DNA of 64,000 nucleotides from Massilia terrae (GTDB taxonomy: Bacteria; Pseudomonadota; Gammaproteobacteria; Burkholderiales; Burkholderiaceae_D): contig NZ_JANUGU010000001.1 in the NCBI RefSeq assembly GCF_024753145.1, positions 992,001-1,056,000 of the forward strand, read 5' to 3'. Below the pieces are notes generated by a model that was not told the origin of the DNA, made no database searches, and saw only the letters and a program-made list of their open reading frames with translations. Made by a program: the position numbers and the translations under genes. Positions 7,617-15,750 of this stretch are shown here, piece after piece (position 1 is the stretch's first letter; each line of letters begins with the position of its first letter).

Positions 7617-9581
7617 CTAGCGAATCAGAATGCGGCCGGCGACAAGCTCGGCGCCGGCTCGACGATTGGCGTTCTGGCTGTCGAAGTCGACGACCTCGGC
7701 CCCGGTCCTCGGATCGATATGCCAGATCTTCATCCCGAAACTACCGGCTGTGCCATTGCCTCCTGCGACCGCCGACAAGGTGAAGCTGTACTTGCTGGTG
7801 CCGTCGATCGTGCCGGTTCCGGCCAGGGTCGCAGCTTGTCCTTGCGTCGACTGCACGCGCACATCGTCGCTGCGGAAATTGCGCCCGCCGAGGCTGAAGT
7901 AGAGCCTGCCGCCTGCGCCGCCGCGCGCGTTGGCGACGCTTGCGCTTGTCGCTGATGGCGCCGCGAAGCGGAAGTTCGCGATGCCGCCGGATCCAGCCCA
8001 GCCCGGGTTCGCTTGCGCCGGCGCCATCACGGAGCCGGTGCCGCTAATGCAAAAGTTGCAGGACGGATCGTAGGTGTAGAGAAAGCGGGTGACGGTCACC
8101 GTGTTCCCTTTGGCGTCAGCGATCGTGGCCGAGATCGTGAGGAAGTCCGCCGTCGAGTAGATGTGGCGTCCGGTGGCGGTGCCGGTCCCGTTGTTGATGG
8201 TGACGGGGATCGGCCGGTCTCTGGTTCCATCACCCCACGACCACGTCACGGTGTAGTTCCTGGCATGGGAGTCGGCCAGGAAGGTGATTGATGCGTCCAG
8301 CGTCGCGCCGATTGCGCTCGAATCGGGCGCCGTGATCGGGCCCGCCACGAGACCGTCGCCCACTCCCTTACCGCTCCCGGTCACCGGCTTGAGCAAGAGC
8401 AGCCCCGCATTCGATGCCGCGGCGATCGAGCCGTCGTCCGAGATCGCGCCCGCGCTGTACAGCTCCAGGCCCGGCGGTGCACGGTACAGGCGTTGGTTCA
8501 GGTCAGTCATGCCTTCCGCGCTGCTCCAGAGGAAGGCGTGATAGCGGTCTTCCGGGGTCACCGAGGCGCCGACCACCTGGCCCTTGTTGTTGGCCGCGAA
8601 CGCCGCCGACCGGTGGCCGCCGAGCGTGCCGAGTTCGACCATGCCTTGCTCCGGCGTCCAGGTCATCGCTTTTTCGAACGCGCCTGCATAGGTGACGACG
8701 CCGGCAATGCGGCCACCCGAACTCATGCCGAACATGCCCGATCCCTGTCCGCTGCCGGTGCCGAGCTCGCGCATGCCGGTGGCGGCGGTCCAGAAGAAGG
8801 TATTGCCGTAGTTGTTGGGATCGTTCAGCAGCTTGCCCGCTACCTGGCCCTTGGCGCCGACCGCGACCGGGTCGGAATAGCGGCTGTTGATCGTGTCGAT
8901 GTTGACCATGCCGCCGCTGCGGGTCCAGGCGTAGGCCTGGTAGCTGTGGCCGCCCGCCCAGGCGCTTCCGACGATCATGCCGTCGTCATTGATCGCCCGT
9001 GCGTAAGCGGAGGAGTCAGGGCCCGGCACCAGCAAGCCGAGGTCCTCGGCGCCGTTTTGCGCGCTCCAGTGGAAGGCGTGCGGCCACGGCGCGTTTCCGC
9101 CGGAGTCCGCGGTCGCGGCAATCTCGCCGCGGTTGTTGATCGCGGGTTCCCACGCGACAGTATAGCCAGGCAAGGTACCGATATCGACCGTTCCACGCTG
9201 CTTGCTCCATACAAAGGAGTGGGTGAAGCCCGTCGCGGAGCTTGAGACGCCGGTGACTTGTCCGTGATCGTTGACGCCGGTCGTGCGGATGAAGCCGTCG
9301 CCGAGCGGGGGAATTTCATGCAGGCGCACGCCGTCGTAGAACCAGGCGCGCGTGGGCGGATCCCACGGATCGGCGTGGGTCATTGCGACCTGGCCTTTGG
9401 CATTGATGGCGATGCCGGTGTCGCCCGGCCCGAGGTTGATCACCCGATACAGCGTCGGGCTGGCCGCGCGCGGGGCCGCGCTGGAGGCGCCAGACAGCGC
9501 AAGGCTTCCCAGCAGTGCGGATACCCAGCGGAATGCATGGGCTTGTCGCTTCTTCCTGATCGACTCGATGCGCGGCAACAT
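7617..9581 (-). CDS. Exported HAF-repeat protein with PKD-like domain
   Basis: The 654-aa protein has a Lys/Arg-rich start and a hydrophobic stretch (WVSALLGSLALSGASSA), so it is probably exported. From about residue 50 to 390 it has at least six repeats of the pattern hAFxWSxxxGhxDLGTL...xxINxxGQVVG, which is the HAF extracellular repeat. A PKD-like domain follows near residues 420-520 (TWSWGDGT). The last 120 residues are beta-rich and end without a recognisable sorting signal. The start at 9581 follows GGAGAGCGAC closely; a longer in-frame reading to 9740 runs through hairpins. The role is probably at the cell surface or extracellular, but is unknown. Confidence 0.75.
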   Translation of the reverse strand: MLPRIESIRKKRQAHAFRWVSALLGSLALSGASSAAPRAASPTLYRVINLGPGDTGIAINAKGQVAMTHADPWDPPTRAWFYDGVRLHEIPPLGDGFIRTTGVNDHGQVTGVSSSATGFTHSFVWSKQRGTVDIGTLPGYTVAWEPAINNRGEIAATADSGGNAPWPHAFHWSAQNGAEDLGLLVPGPDSSAYARAINDDGMIVGSAWAGGHSYQAYAWTRSGGMVNIDTINSRYSDPVAVGAKGQVAGKLLNDPNNYGNTFFWTAATGMRELGTGSGQGSGMFGMSSGGRIAGVVTYAGAFEKAMTWTPEQGMVELGTLGGHRSAAFAANNKGQVVGASVTPEDRYHAFLWSSAEGMTDLNQRLYRAPPGLELYSAGAISDDGSIAAASNAGLLLLKPVTGSGKGVGDGLVAGPITAPDSSAIGATLDASITFLADSHARNYTVTWSWGDGTRDRPIPVTINNGTGTATGRHIYSTADFLTISATIADAKGNTVTVTRFLYTYDPSCNFCISGTGSVMAPAQANPGWAGSGGIANFRFAAPSATSASVANARGGAGGRLYFSLGGRNFRSDDVRVQSTQGQAATLAGTGTIDGTSKYSFTLSAVAGGNGTAGSFGMKIWHIDPRTGAEVVDFDSQNANRRAGAELVAGRILIR

Positions 9582-9660
9582 GTCGCTCTCCTTGCAAAGG
9601 TTTGGAAGGGTTGCCCTGGTGGCAGGCGCGTTGCGGGGCGTACGGCGCCCCATCTGGATG

Positions 9661-9741
9661 TTCCGCGCGCGAGCGGAATTGGCCATGCTCGCGATCATGC
9701 GAGCGAAGCCGCGCGTGTGGCCCAGATCAAGCTGGGCCACA
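9661..9741. other. Three consecutive hairpins between two co-directional genes
   Basis: Three perfect inverted repeats lie side by side: TTCCGC/GCGGAA (9661-9666, 9673-9678), GCTCGC/GCGAGC (9687-9692, 9699-9704) and TGTGGCCCAG/CTGGGCCACA (9716-9725, 9732-9741). Loops are 6 nt in each. They lie after the MBL gene and before the HAF-protein start, both on the minus strand. No T-run follows on that strand, so they are not simple terminators. Confidence 0.5.
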
Positions 9742-9783
9742 GCTTCATTTCGGAAAAATGTTGGGACGACGCTTGTTAGCTGA

Positions 9784-10518
9784 TCAGCTTGCTTGCGCCG
9801 GCGCTAGCCGGTCGGCAAGCTTCCGCAGCAGGGCGCGCCCATCACCACGCCATGCGCTGCCGTGCATGCAGGCCAGGGTCGCGGGCGCCAGCTCCGCCAA
9901 CCGCATCAGCTGGCTGCGCGTGTCGGGACTGTGTGCGTAGTAATCCATTTGCAGCCGGAACGCTTCGCTCGACTCGAGAATATCGTCGCCGGTCAAGGCG
10001 GGATTGGCATGGCCGGGCTGGGTGAACAGGTCGCCACACAGCAATGTGCCGGTGAACTCCTCGTAGGCGGCGCAGCATTCCCAGCCGTGCGGCAGGTGCG
10101 GCGTGGCCAGCCAGCGAATGCGGTGCTGTCCCAGCGACAGCACCTCGCCGTCGGCCATGCCCTTGGCCGGGCGCAGCGCGATATCGTCGACCGAGATCAT
10201 GGCCGCGAGCGCGCCGCACAGCGGCACGGCCTGCGGCGCCAGCGTCAGGAAATCGTTGAGTGTGCCGCACTCGTCGGCCTCGATGTGCGAGAAGCCGACG
10301 TAGGCCAGCGATTCGACCGGCAACACGCTGGCGATGGCGTCGCGCACCTGGGTGAAGATGCGGCGCGGGCCCGTGTGGTAAAGCAGCGGTCGCTCATCGC
10401 GGATCAGGTATTGGTTGAACGAGAAGCCGCCTGGCATTTGCTGGGGCGGGACGGGCGTGGAGATGCGGAAGATGCCGTCGGCGATCTCGTCGACAGTGGT
10501 GGCGGTCGTGGCTTGCAT
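9784..10518 (-). CDS. MBL-fold hydrolase-like protein, diiron type
   Basis: The 244-aa protein has the metallo-beta-lactamase fold. The metal motif reads HIEADECG instead of HxHxDH. H-x-E-x-D is the arrangement seen in the oxygen-binding diiron domain of flavodiiron proteins. Further ligands are probably the His of TPHLPHGWE and the Asp of LLCGDLFTQPGH. No flavodoxin domain is attached. It follows a TetR gene by 16 nt and is probably controlled by it. The start has AAGGA about 9 nt upstream. It could be an oxygen- or NO-handling enzyme or a hydrolase with a changed metal site; the function is not known. Confidence 0.75.
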   Translation of the reverse strand: MQATTATTVDEIADGIFRISTPVPPQQMPGGFSFNQYLIRDERPLLYHTGPRRIFTQVRDAIASVLPVESLAYVGFSHIEADECGTLNDFLTLAPQAVPLCGALAAMISVDDIALRPAKGMADGEVLSLGQHRIRWLATPHLPHGWECCAAYEEFTGTLLCGDLFTQPGHANPALTGDDILESSEAFRLQMDYYAHSPDTRSQLMRLAELAPATLACMHGSAWRGDGRALLRKLADRLAPAQAS

Positions 10519-10534
10519 GATCGGGCTTCCTTGT

Positions 10535-11134
10535 TCAGGCGTTGGCTTTCGGGATGAGCAGTGTCACCACCTGCTCGATGGCGCGGCCCACACGCTCCGG
10601 GTCGCTCAAATCGGCATCAAGACGCTGCCAGGCGGGATAGCCAAGCAGGACGTAGGCAAGGGTCAAGGTTTCCGCGGACAGCGGCGCGCCCGCGCAGGAT
10701 TCAAGGACGGCGCGGATCATCGCCTCGGTTTCCTGCTGGGCCGTGCGTGCGGCTTCTGCCAGCAGCGGAAGCGAGGCCGCATCGCGCGCGGTCCAGCGCG
10801 TCCAGGGATGGAAATAGCGGTAGCGTTCGTGCAGGGCGCGGACCAGCGCCGCGATGCGCTCGGCTGTCCCTTGGATCGCGAGGAGCTGCCGTGGTTCCAG
10901 CGACGGCGCATCCTTTGCCACCGCGCCCATGCAGTGCGGCAGCAGGGATTCACGCGACGGGAAGTGCTTGTAGACCGTCGCAACCGACACGCCGGAGCGC
11001 GCGGCGATGTCGGCGTGGGTCGTCGCCATGCCGCCTCGCTCGGCGTGCAGGGCGATGGCAGCCTCGATGATGCGGCGGGTGGTCTCGGCCTGGGCGGTCT
11101 TGCGCGTAGTATTGTCGTATGGGCGGGTCGTCAT
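10535..11134 (-). CDS. TetR-family transcriptional regulator
   Basis: The 199-aa protein has a TetR helix-turn-helix at the N-terminus (TTHADIAARSGVSVATVYKHFPSRESLL) and a variable helical ligand domain. I chose the ATG at 11134. An in-frame GTG at 11158 is possible, but TATATT at about 11163-11168 on the minus strand looks like a -10 box. That would place the transcript start near the GTG and leave about 20 nt of leader before the ATG. Neither start has a good ribosome-binding site. It lies upstream of the MBL-fold gene in the same direction, which is its likely target. Confidence 0.85.
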   Translation of the reverse strand: MTTRPYDNTTRKTAQAETTRRIIEAAIALHAERGGMATTHADIAARSGVSVATVYKHFPSRESLLPHCMGAVAKDAPSLEPRQLLAIQGTAERIAALVRALHERYRYFHPWTRWTARDAASLPLLAEAARTAQQETEAMIRAVLESCAGAPLSAETLTLAYVLLGYPAWQRLDADLSDPERVGRAIEQVVTLLIPKANA

Positions 11135-11253
11135 GATGGTTTCGGTCTTGTCGCTCACTATTTAATATAGTTAGACTTTACTGAAACTTCAAGCACGACC
11201 CGGCTGTGATTCGAAAAAAGAATCAAATAGGCATTATTAATTCGACCGGCGAA

Positions 11254-12093
11254 TCATCCGATGTCCGAGGCCTCATGCCGCTCCGGCACCTGGTCCTCCG
11301 GCTTGCCGCGCACGCGGTTGACCTTGCGGCCGCGGATCACGGCCGGGCGCGCACCGACTTCCTCGGCCCAACGCAGCACGTGCTTGTACTCGTGCACCGA
11401 CAGGAATTCGGCCGCGTTATAGAGCTCGCCGCGCACCATGCCGCCGTACCACGGCCAGATCGCCATGTCCGCGATCGTGTATGTGTCGCCGGCCACAAAG
11501 CGATGCTGCGCCAACTGGCGGTCCAGCACATCGAGCTGGCGCTTGGTCTCCATCGCGTAGCGGTTGATCGGATACTCCAGCTTCTCCGGCGCGTAGGCGT
11601 AGAAGTGCCCGAAGCCGCCGCCGACGAAGGGCGCGGAACCCATCTGCCAGAACAGCCAGTTCAGCGTCTCGGTGCGCGCGCGGATCTCGGTAGGCAGGAA
11701 GGCGCCGAACCTGTCAGCGAGGTAGACGAGGATCGAGCCCGACTCGAACACGCGCAGCGGCGCGGCGCCGCTATGGTCGACCAGCGCCGGGATCTTCGAA
11801 TTCGGATTGGCCTCGACGAAGCCGCTGGAGAACTGCGCGCCCTCGTTGATCTTGATGAGCCACGCATCGTACTCCGCGCCGGCGTGGCCGAGCGCGAGCA
11901 GTTCTTCGAGCATGATGGTGACCTTGACGCCGTTCGGCGTGGCCAGCGAATACAGCTGCAGCGGATGCTTGCCGACCGGGAGTGCCTGCTCGTGGGTCGG
12001 CCCGGCGACCGGGCGGTTGATGTTGGCGAACTGGCCGCCGGATTCGGCCGGCACCCAGACGGCTGGCGGTACGTACTTGCCTTGATCGGACAT
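11254..12093 (-). CDS. yghU: YghU-like glutathione S-transferase / disulfide-bond oxidoreductase
   Basis: The 279-aa protein matches the Nu-class GST YghU, which uses two glutathiones to reduce disulfide bonds. Support comes from the long N-terminal extension (YVPPAVWVP), the thioredoxin-fold segment LYSLATPNGVKVTIMLEEL, the glutathione-binding NPNSKIPALVDHSG and FESGSILVYLAD, and the helical domain ending in YTIADMAIWPWY. The length is close to that of the E. coli protein. The start at 12093 follows AGGAGAG. An unrelated 24-codon extension to 12165 was rejected. It appears to be a single-gene unit. Confidence 0.88.
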   Translation of the reverse strand: MSDQGKYVPPAVWVPAESGGQFANINRPVAGPTHEQALPVGKHPLQLYSLATPNGVKVTIMLEELLALGHAGAEYDAWLIKINEGAQFSSGFVEANPNSKIPALVDHSGAAPLRVFESGSILVYLADRFGAFLPTEIRARTETLNWLFWQMGSAPFVGGGFGHFYAYAPEKLEYPINRYAMETKRQLDVLDRQLAQHRFVAGDTYTIADMAIWPWYGGMVRGELYNAAEFLSVHEYKHVLRWAEEVGARPAVIRGRKVNRVRGKPEDQVPERHEASDIG

Positions 12094-12180
12094 CGATTTC
12101 TCTCCTTGCTTGCGAAGTCGGCCTATTCTATCCGGCGGCCGCGCGGGCCGCTGGCAAGGGTGCAAGGAAAGGACCGCGGA

Positions 12181-14511
12181 TCAAACAGCCGTTGCGGGCG
12201 CGGTGTAGGACTCGATCCAGCCGGGCAGCTGCTGCGCCGGCATCGGCCGTGCGATGCGGTAGCCCTGACCGATGTCGCAGCCGTGCTTGAGCAGCCAGTC
12301 CATCTCGGCCGGCGTCTCGACGCCTTCCGCCACCACCGACAAGCCCAGCGCGTGGCCGAGCATGATGGTCGACTGGACGATCGCCGCGTTCTTCGGCGTG
12401 GCGTCGACCGCGGTGACGAAGCTGCGGTCGAGTTTGAGCTCGTTCACCGGCAGCGTCTTCAGGTAGGCCAGCGAGGCCTGGCCGACGCCGTAATCGTCGA
12501 CCGACAGCTTGACGCCGAGCGCGGACAGCTCGGCCAGGTGTTCCATCGCCATCGAAGGATCTGCCATCAGCGCGCTTTCGGTGATCTCGAGGCACAGGCG
12601 GTGCGCCGGCACGCCGTGGCGCACCAGCAGGCAGCGCACGCGCTGGCTCAATTTCGGGTCGAGCAGGTCGAGCGCGGACAGGTTGGCCGAGACTACGATC
12701 TCAATGCCGATCGCCTGCCACTGCGCCAACTGGCGCACCACGGTCTCGATCACCCACGGCGTGATCTCGCGGATGAAACCGGTCTGCTCCGCGAAGGGAA
12801 TGAAGCGCACCGGCGGGATCATGCCGCGGGTGGGATGCTGCCAGCGCAGCAGGGCTTCGGCGGCGACGATGCGGCCGCTCCTGAAATCGAGCTTGGGCTG
12901 GTAGAACAGCGTGAACTCGGCGCGCGCCATCGCGTCGCGCATGTCGCCGATCAGCGACAGCTGCTCGGGCGCGGGCTCGGCGCCGATATCGGCCGCGAAG
13001 GCGATGCCGCCGTGGCGCCGCTTCGCTTCCTGCATCGCCTGCTCGGCGCGGCGCAGCACGGTGCTGGCATCGCTGCCGTTCTGCGGATACAGCGCGATGC
13101 CGATGCAGGCGCTGACGTCGAGCCGCTGGCCATCGAGCGTGATCGGCGCCTGCAGGGTCGACACCAGCTGCTCGGCGAAGGCGCGCGCAGCGTCGGTGCC
13201 GGCATCGCGCAGCAGGAAGCCGAACTGGTCGCCCCACAGCCGCGCGACCATCCCCTGCGCCGGCACCAGCCCCTGCAGACGGCCGGCGATGGCGCGCAGC
13301 AGGCGGTCGCCGACCGGATGGCCGAGCGCGTTGTTGATCAGGGCGAAGCGGTCGATGTTGAGCACCACCACCGCGCCGCTGGCGTCTTCCGGCACCTGCG
13401 CGAAGGTCTCGGCGAAGCGGGTGCGGTTGGGCAGGTCGGTGAGCACGTCGACATACGCCAGGCGCGCGATGCGTTCCTCGCGGCTGGCGATCCCGTCGCG
13501 CATGTGGGCGAAGCTGGTGGCGAGCTGGCCGATCTCGTCGCCCGGCAGTGTCGGCAGGCGCTGGCCGTAGTCGCCCATCGCGATGCGGCGCGCGGCTGCG
13601 GACAGATCGTTGAGCGGGCGGACGATGCGGCGCGCCAGCATGGTGCTGCCGAAGGCGAACAGGATCGCGCCGGCGCCGAGCACCATCAGCAGCCGCGCCA
13701 GCAGCACGCTGAAGGGCGCCTGCACCTGCGCCACCGGCAGCTGCAGCAAAGCCTGGATGTCGCCGTCGAGCGGGACGCGCACGGTTTCGTAGCGCGCGCC
13801 ATTGATTTCGATGGCGTCGCCGCCGTCCACCAGCACATGCTCGAACTGGGCGCGCTGCGCCGCCGGCACCGAGGTCGCCAGCAGCCCCGGCATCGGACCG
13901 CCGGCGCGCACTATGTGCACCGTCAGCCCGGACAGCGCGGCCAGGTCGGCGGCCCAGCGGTCGTCGGCGGCAAAGCCGATCGCGACCCAGGCGATGCGCT
14001 GCGGCGCCATGATCGGCACCAGCACCACCTGGTACAGCTGGCCATTGCGCATCTGGCGAAAGCCCGCGCTGCGGCCGGGCTGCTCGGCGCTGGCGATCAG
14101 GTCGGGAAAGGGAAAGGGATCGCCGGGCGCCACCGCGCGCTGGCTCGACGCGATCAGCTTGCCGTCGGTGCCCGCGACCTGCATGACTTGCGCGTGGATG
14201 CGGCGCGCGTGGTTTGCGATCACCGAGCGCACGGTGGGCTGGTCCTGGGTCGCGATCGCCTCGCGGAAGGCGAAGTCGCCGGACAGCACGGTGGCCGCGG
14301 TCTCCAGCTGGCGCTGGTTCTGTTCGAGCAGGCGCTTGAACACGTTGGCGCCGAGCGCCAGTTCGCGCCGCGCCTCGTTGTCGACGATGTGCTGGCTGCT
14401 GGTGCGCACCAGGGCCAGCACCAGCCCCATGACGAGCACCAGCAGGCCGGCGAACACGATCACGATGCGGCGCTGGAGCGATGTCGAGAACAGCTTAGTA
14501 ATGGTCGGCAT
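12181..14511 (-). CDS. Membrane GGDEF-EAL c-di-GMP protein with degenerate GGDEF
   Basis: The 776-aa protein has a transmembrane helix at about residues 15-36, a periplasmic Cache-like sensor to about 262, a second helix at about 263-286, HAMP, GGDEF and EAL domains. The GGDEF signature reads WGDQF near residue 425, so cyclase activity is unlikely. The EAL domain keeps EALLRW (about 550), the Asn of SANLS, EITES, the DD of VDDYG, the Lys of LKLD and EGVET, so it should be an active c-di-GMP phosphodiesterase. It overlaps the cupredoxin gene by 17 nt and is the last gene of a three-gene operon. The sensor may respond to a periplasmic signal handled by the first two products. Confidence 0.9.
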   Translation of the reverse strand: MPTITKLFSTSLQRRIVIVFAGLLVLVMGLVLALVRTSSQHIVDNEARRELALGANVFKRLLEQNQRQLETAATVLSGDFAFREAIATQDQPTVRSVIANHARRIHAQVMQVAGTDGKLIASSQRAVAPGDPFPFPDLIASAEQPGRSAGFRQMRNGQLYQVVLVPIMAPQRIAWVAIGFAADDRWAADLAALSGLTVHIVRAGGPMPGLLATSVPAAQRAQFEHVLVDGGDAIEINGARYETVRVPLDGDIQALLQLPVAQVQAPFSVLLARLLMVLGAGAILFAFGSTMLARRIVRPLNDLSAAARRIAMGDYGQRLPTLPGDEIGQLATSFAHMRDGIASREERIARLAYVDVLTDLPNRTRFAETFAQVPEDASGAVVVLNIDRFALINNALGHPVGDRLLRAIAGRLQGLVPAQGMVARLWGDQFGFLLRDAGTDAARAFAEQLVSTLQAPITLDGQRLDVSACIGIALYPQNGSDASTVLRRAEQAMQEAKRRHGGIAFAADIGAEPAPEQLSLIGDMRDAMARAEFTLFYQPKLDFRSGRIVAAEALLRWQHPTRGMIPPVRFIPFAEQTGFIREITPWVIETVVRQLAQWQAIGIEIVVSANLSALDLLDPKLSQRVRCLLVRHGVPAHRLCLEITESALMADPSMAMEHLAELSALGVKLSVDDYGVGQASLAYLKTLPVNELKLDRSFVTAVDATPKNAAIVQSTIMLGHALGLSVVAEGVETPAEMDWLLKHGCDIGQGYRIARPMPAQQLPGWIESYTAPATAV

Positions 14512-15130
14512 CCTCGGTATGCGGCTTGTGCTCGCGCGGCTTGACGTCCAGCGCGAGCCGAAGCGGCGCCGGCGAATCGGCTACCTCGATGTCGCGCACC
14601 GCCGGCTGCGCCTTCTGCAGCGGATGCCACAGGCGCAGGTGGTAGCGGCCGGGCGGCACATTGCGCAGCAGCGCGCGGCCGTCGGCGCCGGTCTTGGCGA
14701 ACCAGGGCGTTTCCACCACCAGCACGTAGGCCTCCATCCAGTCGTGGATATTGCAGCCGATGACTACCGTGCCCGGCTTGTCGAACACGATCGGCTGGCC
14801 CGGTTTGCCGGCGTAGAGCTTGATCTCGAACTGCTTGGGCGGCGAGAAGGAATAGACGTGGTGGCGGATGGTGTCGTTGTTGGGGAAGTCGATCGCGGTC
14901 CCGGCCTGCACCACCGTCAGGTAGGGAATGAACTCGCGTCCGCGTTGCTCGATCGATGCGGTGGGGCGCCCTCGCAGCGCCACCGGCGCCAGCGGTTCGA
15001 GCACGACGGCGGCATCGGCCACCGCCTGCCCGGCGGGATTTAGGACCAGCGCTTCCAGCGTGGCGGCGCCGGCGCCGCATGACAGCGCCAGCGCGGCCGC
15101 GGCCAGCAGCGTGCGGACGCCGCGCTTCAT
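14495..15130 (-). CDS. Cupredoxin-like exported protein, methylamine-utilisation type
   Basis: The 211-aa protein has a signal peptide (MKRGVRTLLAAAALALSCGAGA). The mature part starts with a carboxypeptidase-regulatory-like beta domain and then has cupredoxin features: DFPNNDTIRHHVYSF and VIGCNIHDWMEAYVLV, with His, Cys, His and Met in positions that could hold type 1 copper. Proteins like this are often labelled methylamine utilisation proteins, but no methylamine genes are nearby. It overlaps the NTF2-like gene by 4 nt upstream and the GGDEF-EAL gene by 17 nt downstream. It probably carries or senses copper or electrons in the periplasm. Confidence 0.78.
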   Translation of the reverse strand: MKRGVRTLLAAAALALSCGAGAATLEALVLNPAGQAVADAAVVLEPLAPVALRGRPTASIEQRGREFIPYLTVVQAGTAIDFPNNDTIRHHVYSFSPPKQFEIKLYAGKPGQPIVFDKPGTVVIGCNIHDWMEAYVLVVETPWFAKTGADGRALLRNVPPGRYHLRLWHPLQKAQPAVRDIEVADSPAPLRLALDVKPREHKPHTEDADHY

Positions 15131-15576
15131 TTCTCGATCTGGAGGGCCGGTGCGATCTGCCAGATTTCGGTATCCAGCTCGCCGTCGCGGTAGGTCAGCA
15201 CATGCCAGACTTTCACCGGCACCGCGCCTTCGTAGGCGGCCTTGGCTTCGATCGAGGCGCCGGTCTTGTTGGCGAAGGCGTTGAGGGCGCCGCGCTGTAC
15301 CGGACGCGGTTGGCCCTTGTTCGCGCCTATCCATTTTTCCCACAGCGCGCGGATCTGCGCCTTGCCGCGGTAGCGTCCTTCGAGCGGACCGCCGACCCAG
15401 TCGAGGTAGGCGTCTTCGGCGTAATCGCGCATCAGACCCTCGAGATCGCCGGCGGCGACCGCGTCGAGGTGGGCGCGGGCCTTGGCTTCATCGATCGGAC
15501 CGGCGAGGGCCGGGCCGGACAGGCACAACGGCAGAATAGCCAGCGCGAGCAGTGCACCCAGTCTTGCTTTATTCAT
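15127..15576 (-). CDS. Exported NTF2/SnoaL-like protein
   Basis: The 149-aa protein has a signal peptide ending near GPALA and an NTF2-like fold (ARAHLDAVAAGDLEGLMRDYAEDAYLDW, then alternating strands to EIWQIAP). The family binds small molecules or acts as a scaffold, and catalytic residues vary. GGAG lies 8 nt before the ATG. It is the first gene of the operon with the cupredoxin-like protein and the GGDEF-EAL phosphodiesterase, which suggests a periplasmic sensing or stabilising role. Its ligand is unknown. Confidence 0.75.
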   Translation of the reverse strand: MNKARLGALLALAILPLCLSGPALAGPIDEAKARAHLDAVAAGDLEGLMRDYAEDAYLDWVGGPLEGRYRGKAQIRALWEKWIGANKGQPRPVQRGALNAFANKTGASIEAKAAYEGAVPVKVWHVLTYRDGELDTEIWQIAPALQIEK

Positions 15577-15750
15577 CCGACAGTCTCCATGTTCCGTTCC
15601 GCCACGTGGCGCAAACTAATAATACACGGAAACAATAGCTGCAAAGAAAGCATCTTTGAGGAATGTCGCGCGCAGGCGAAAAAAGAAAACGGCAGGCCGC
15701 AGCCCGCCGTCATTACAGCCCGGCGTTGGCGCCGGACCGTGTCGAGACAA

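Noticed and set aside
11207..11225. TGATTC/GAATCA hairpin between the GST and TetR genes
   Set aside because: The stem is only 6 bp and there is no T-run after it in the direction of the GST transcript; too weak to call a terminator.
11206..14544. Open frame of about 1100 codons on the plus strand opposite the GST and GGDEF-EAL genes
   Set aside because: Same shadow composition; it spans two well-supported genes on the other strand.
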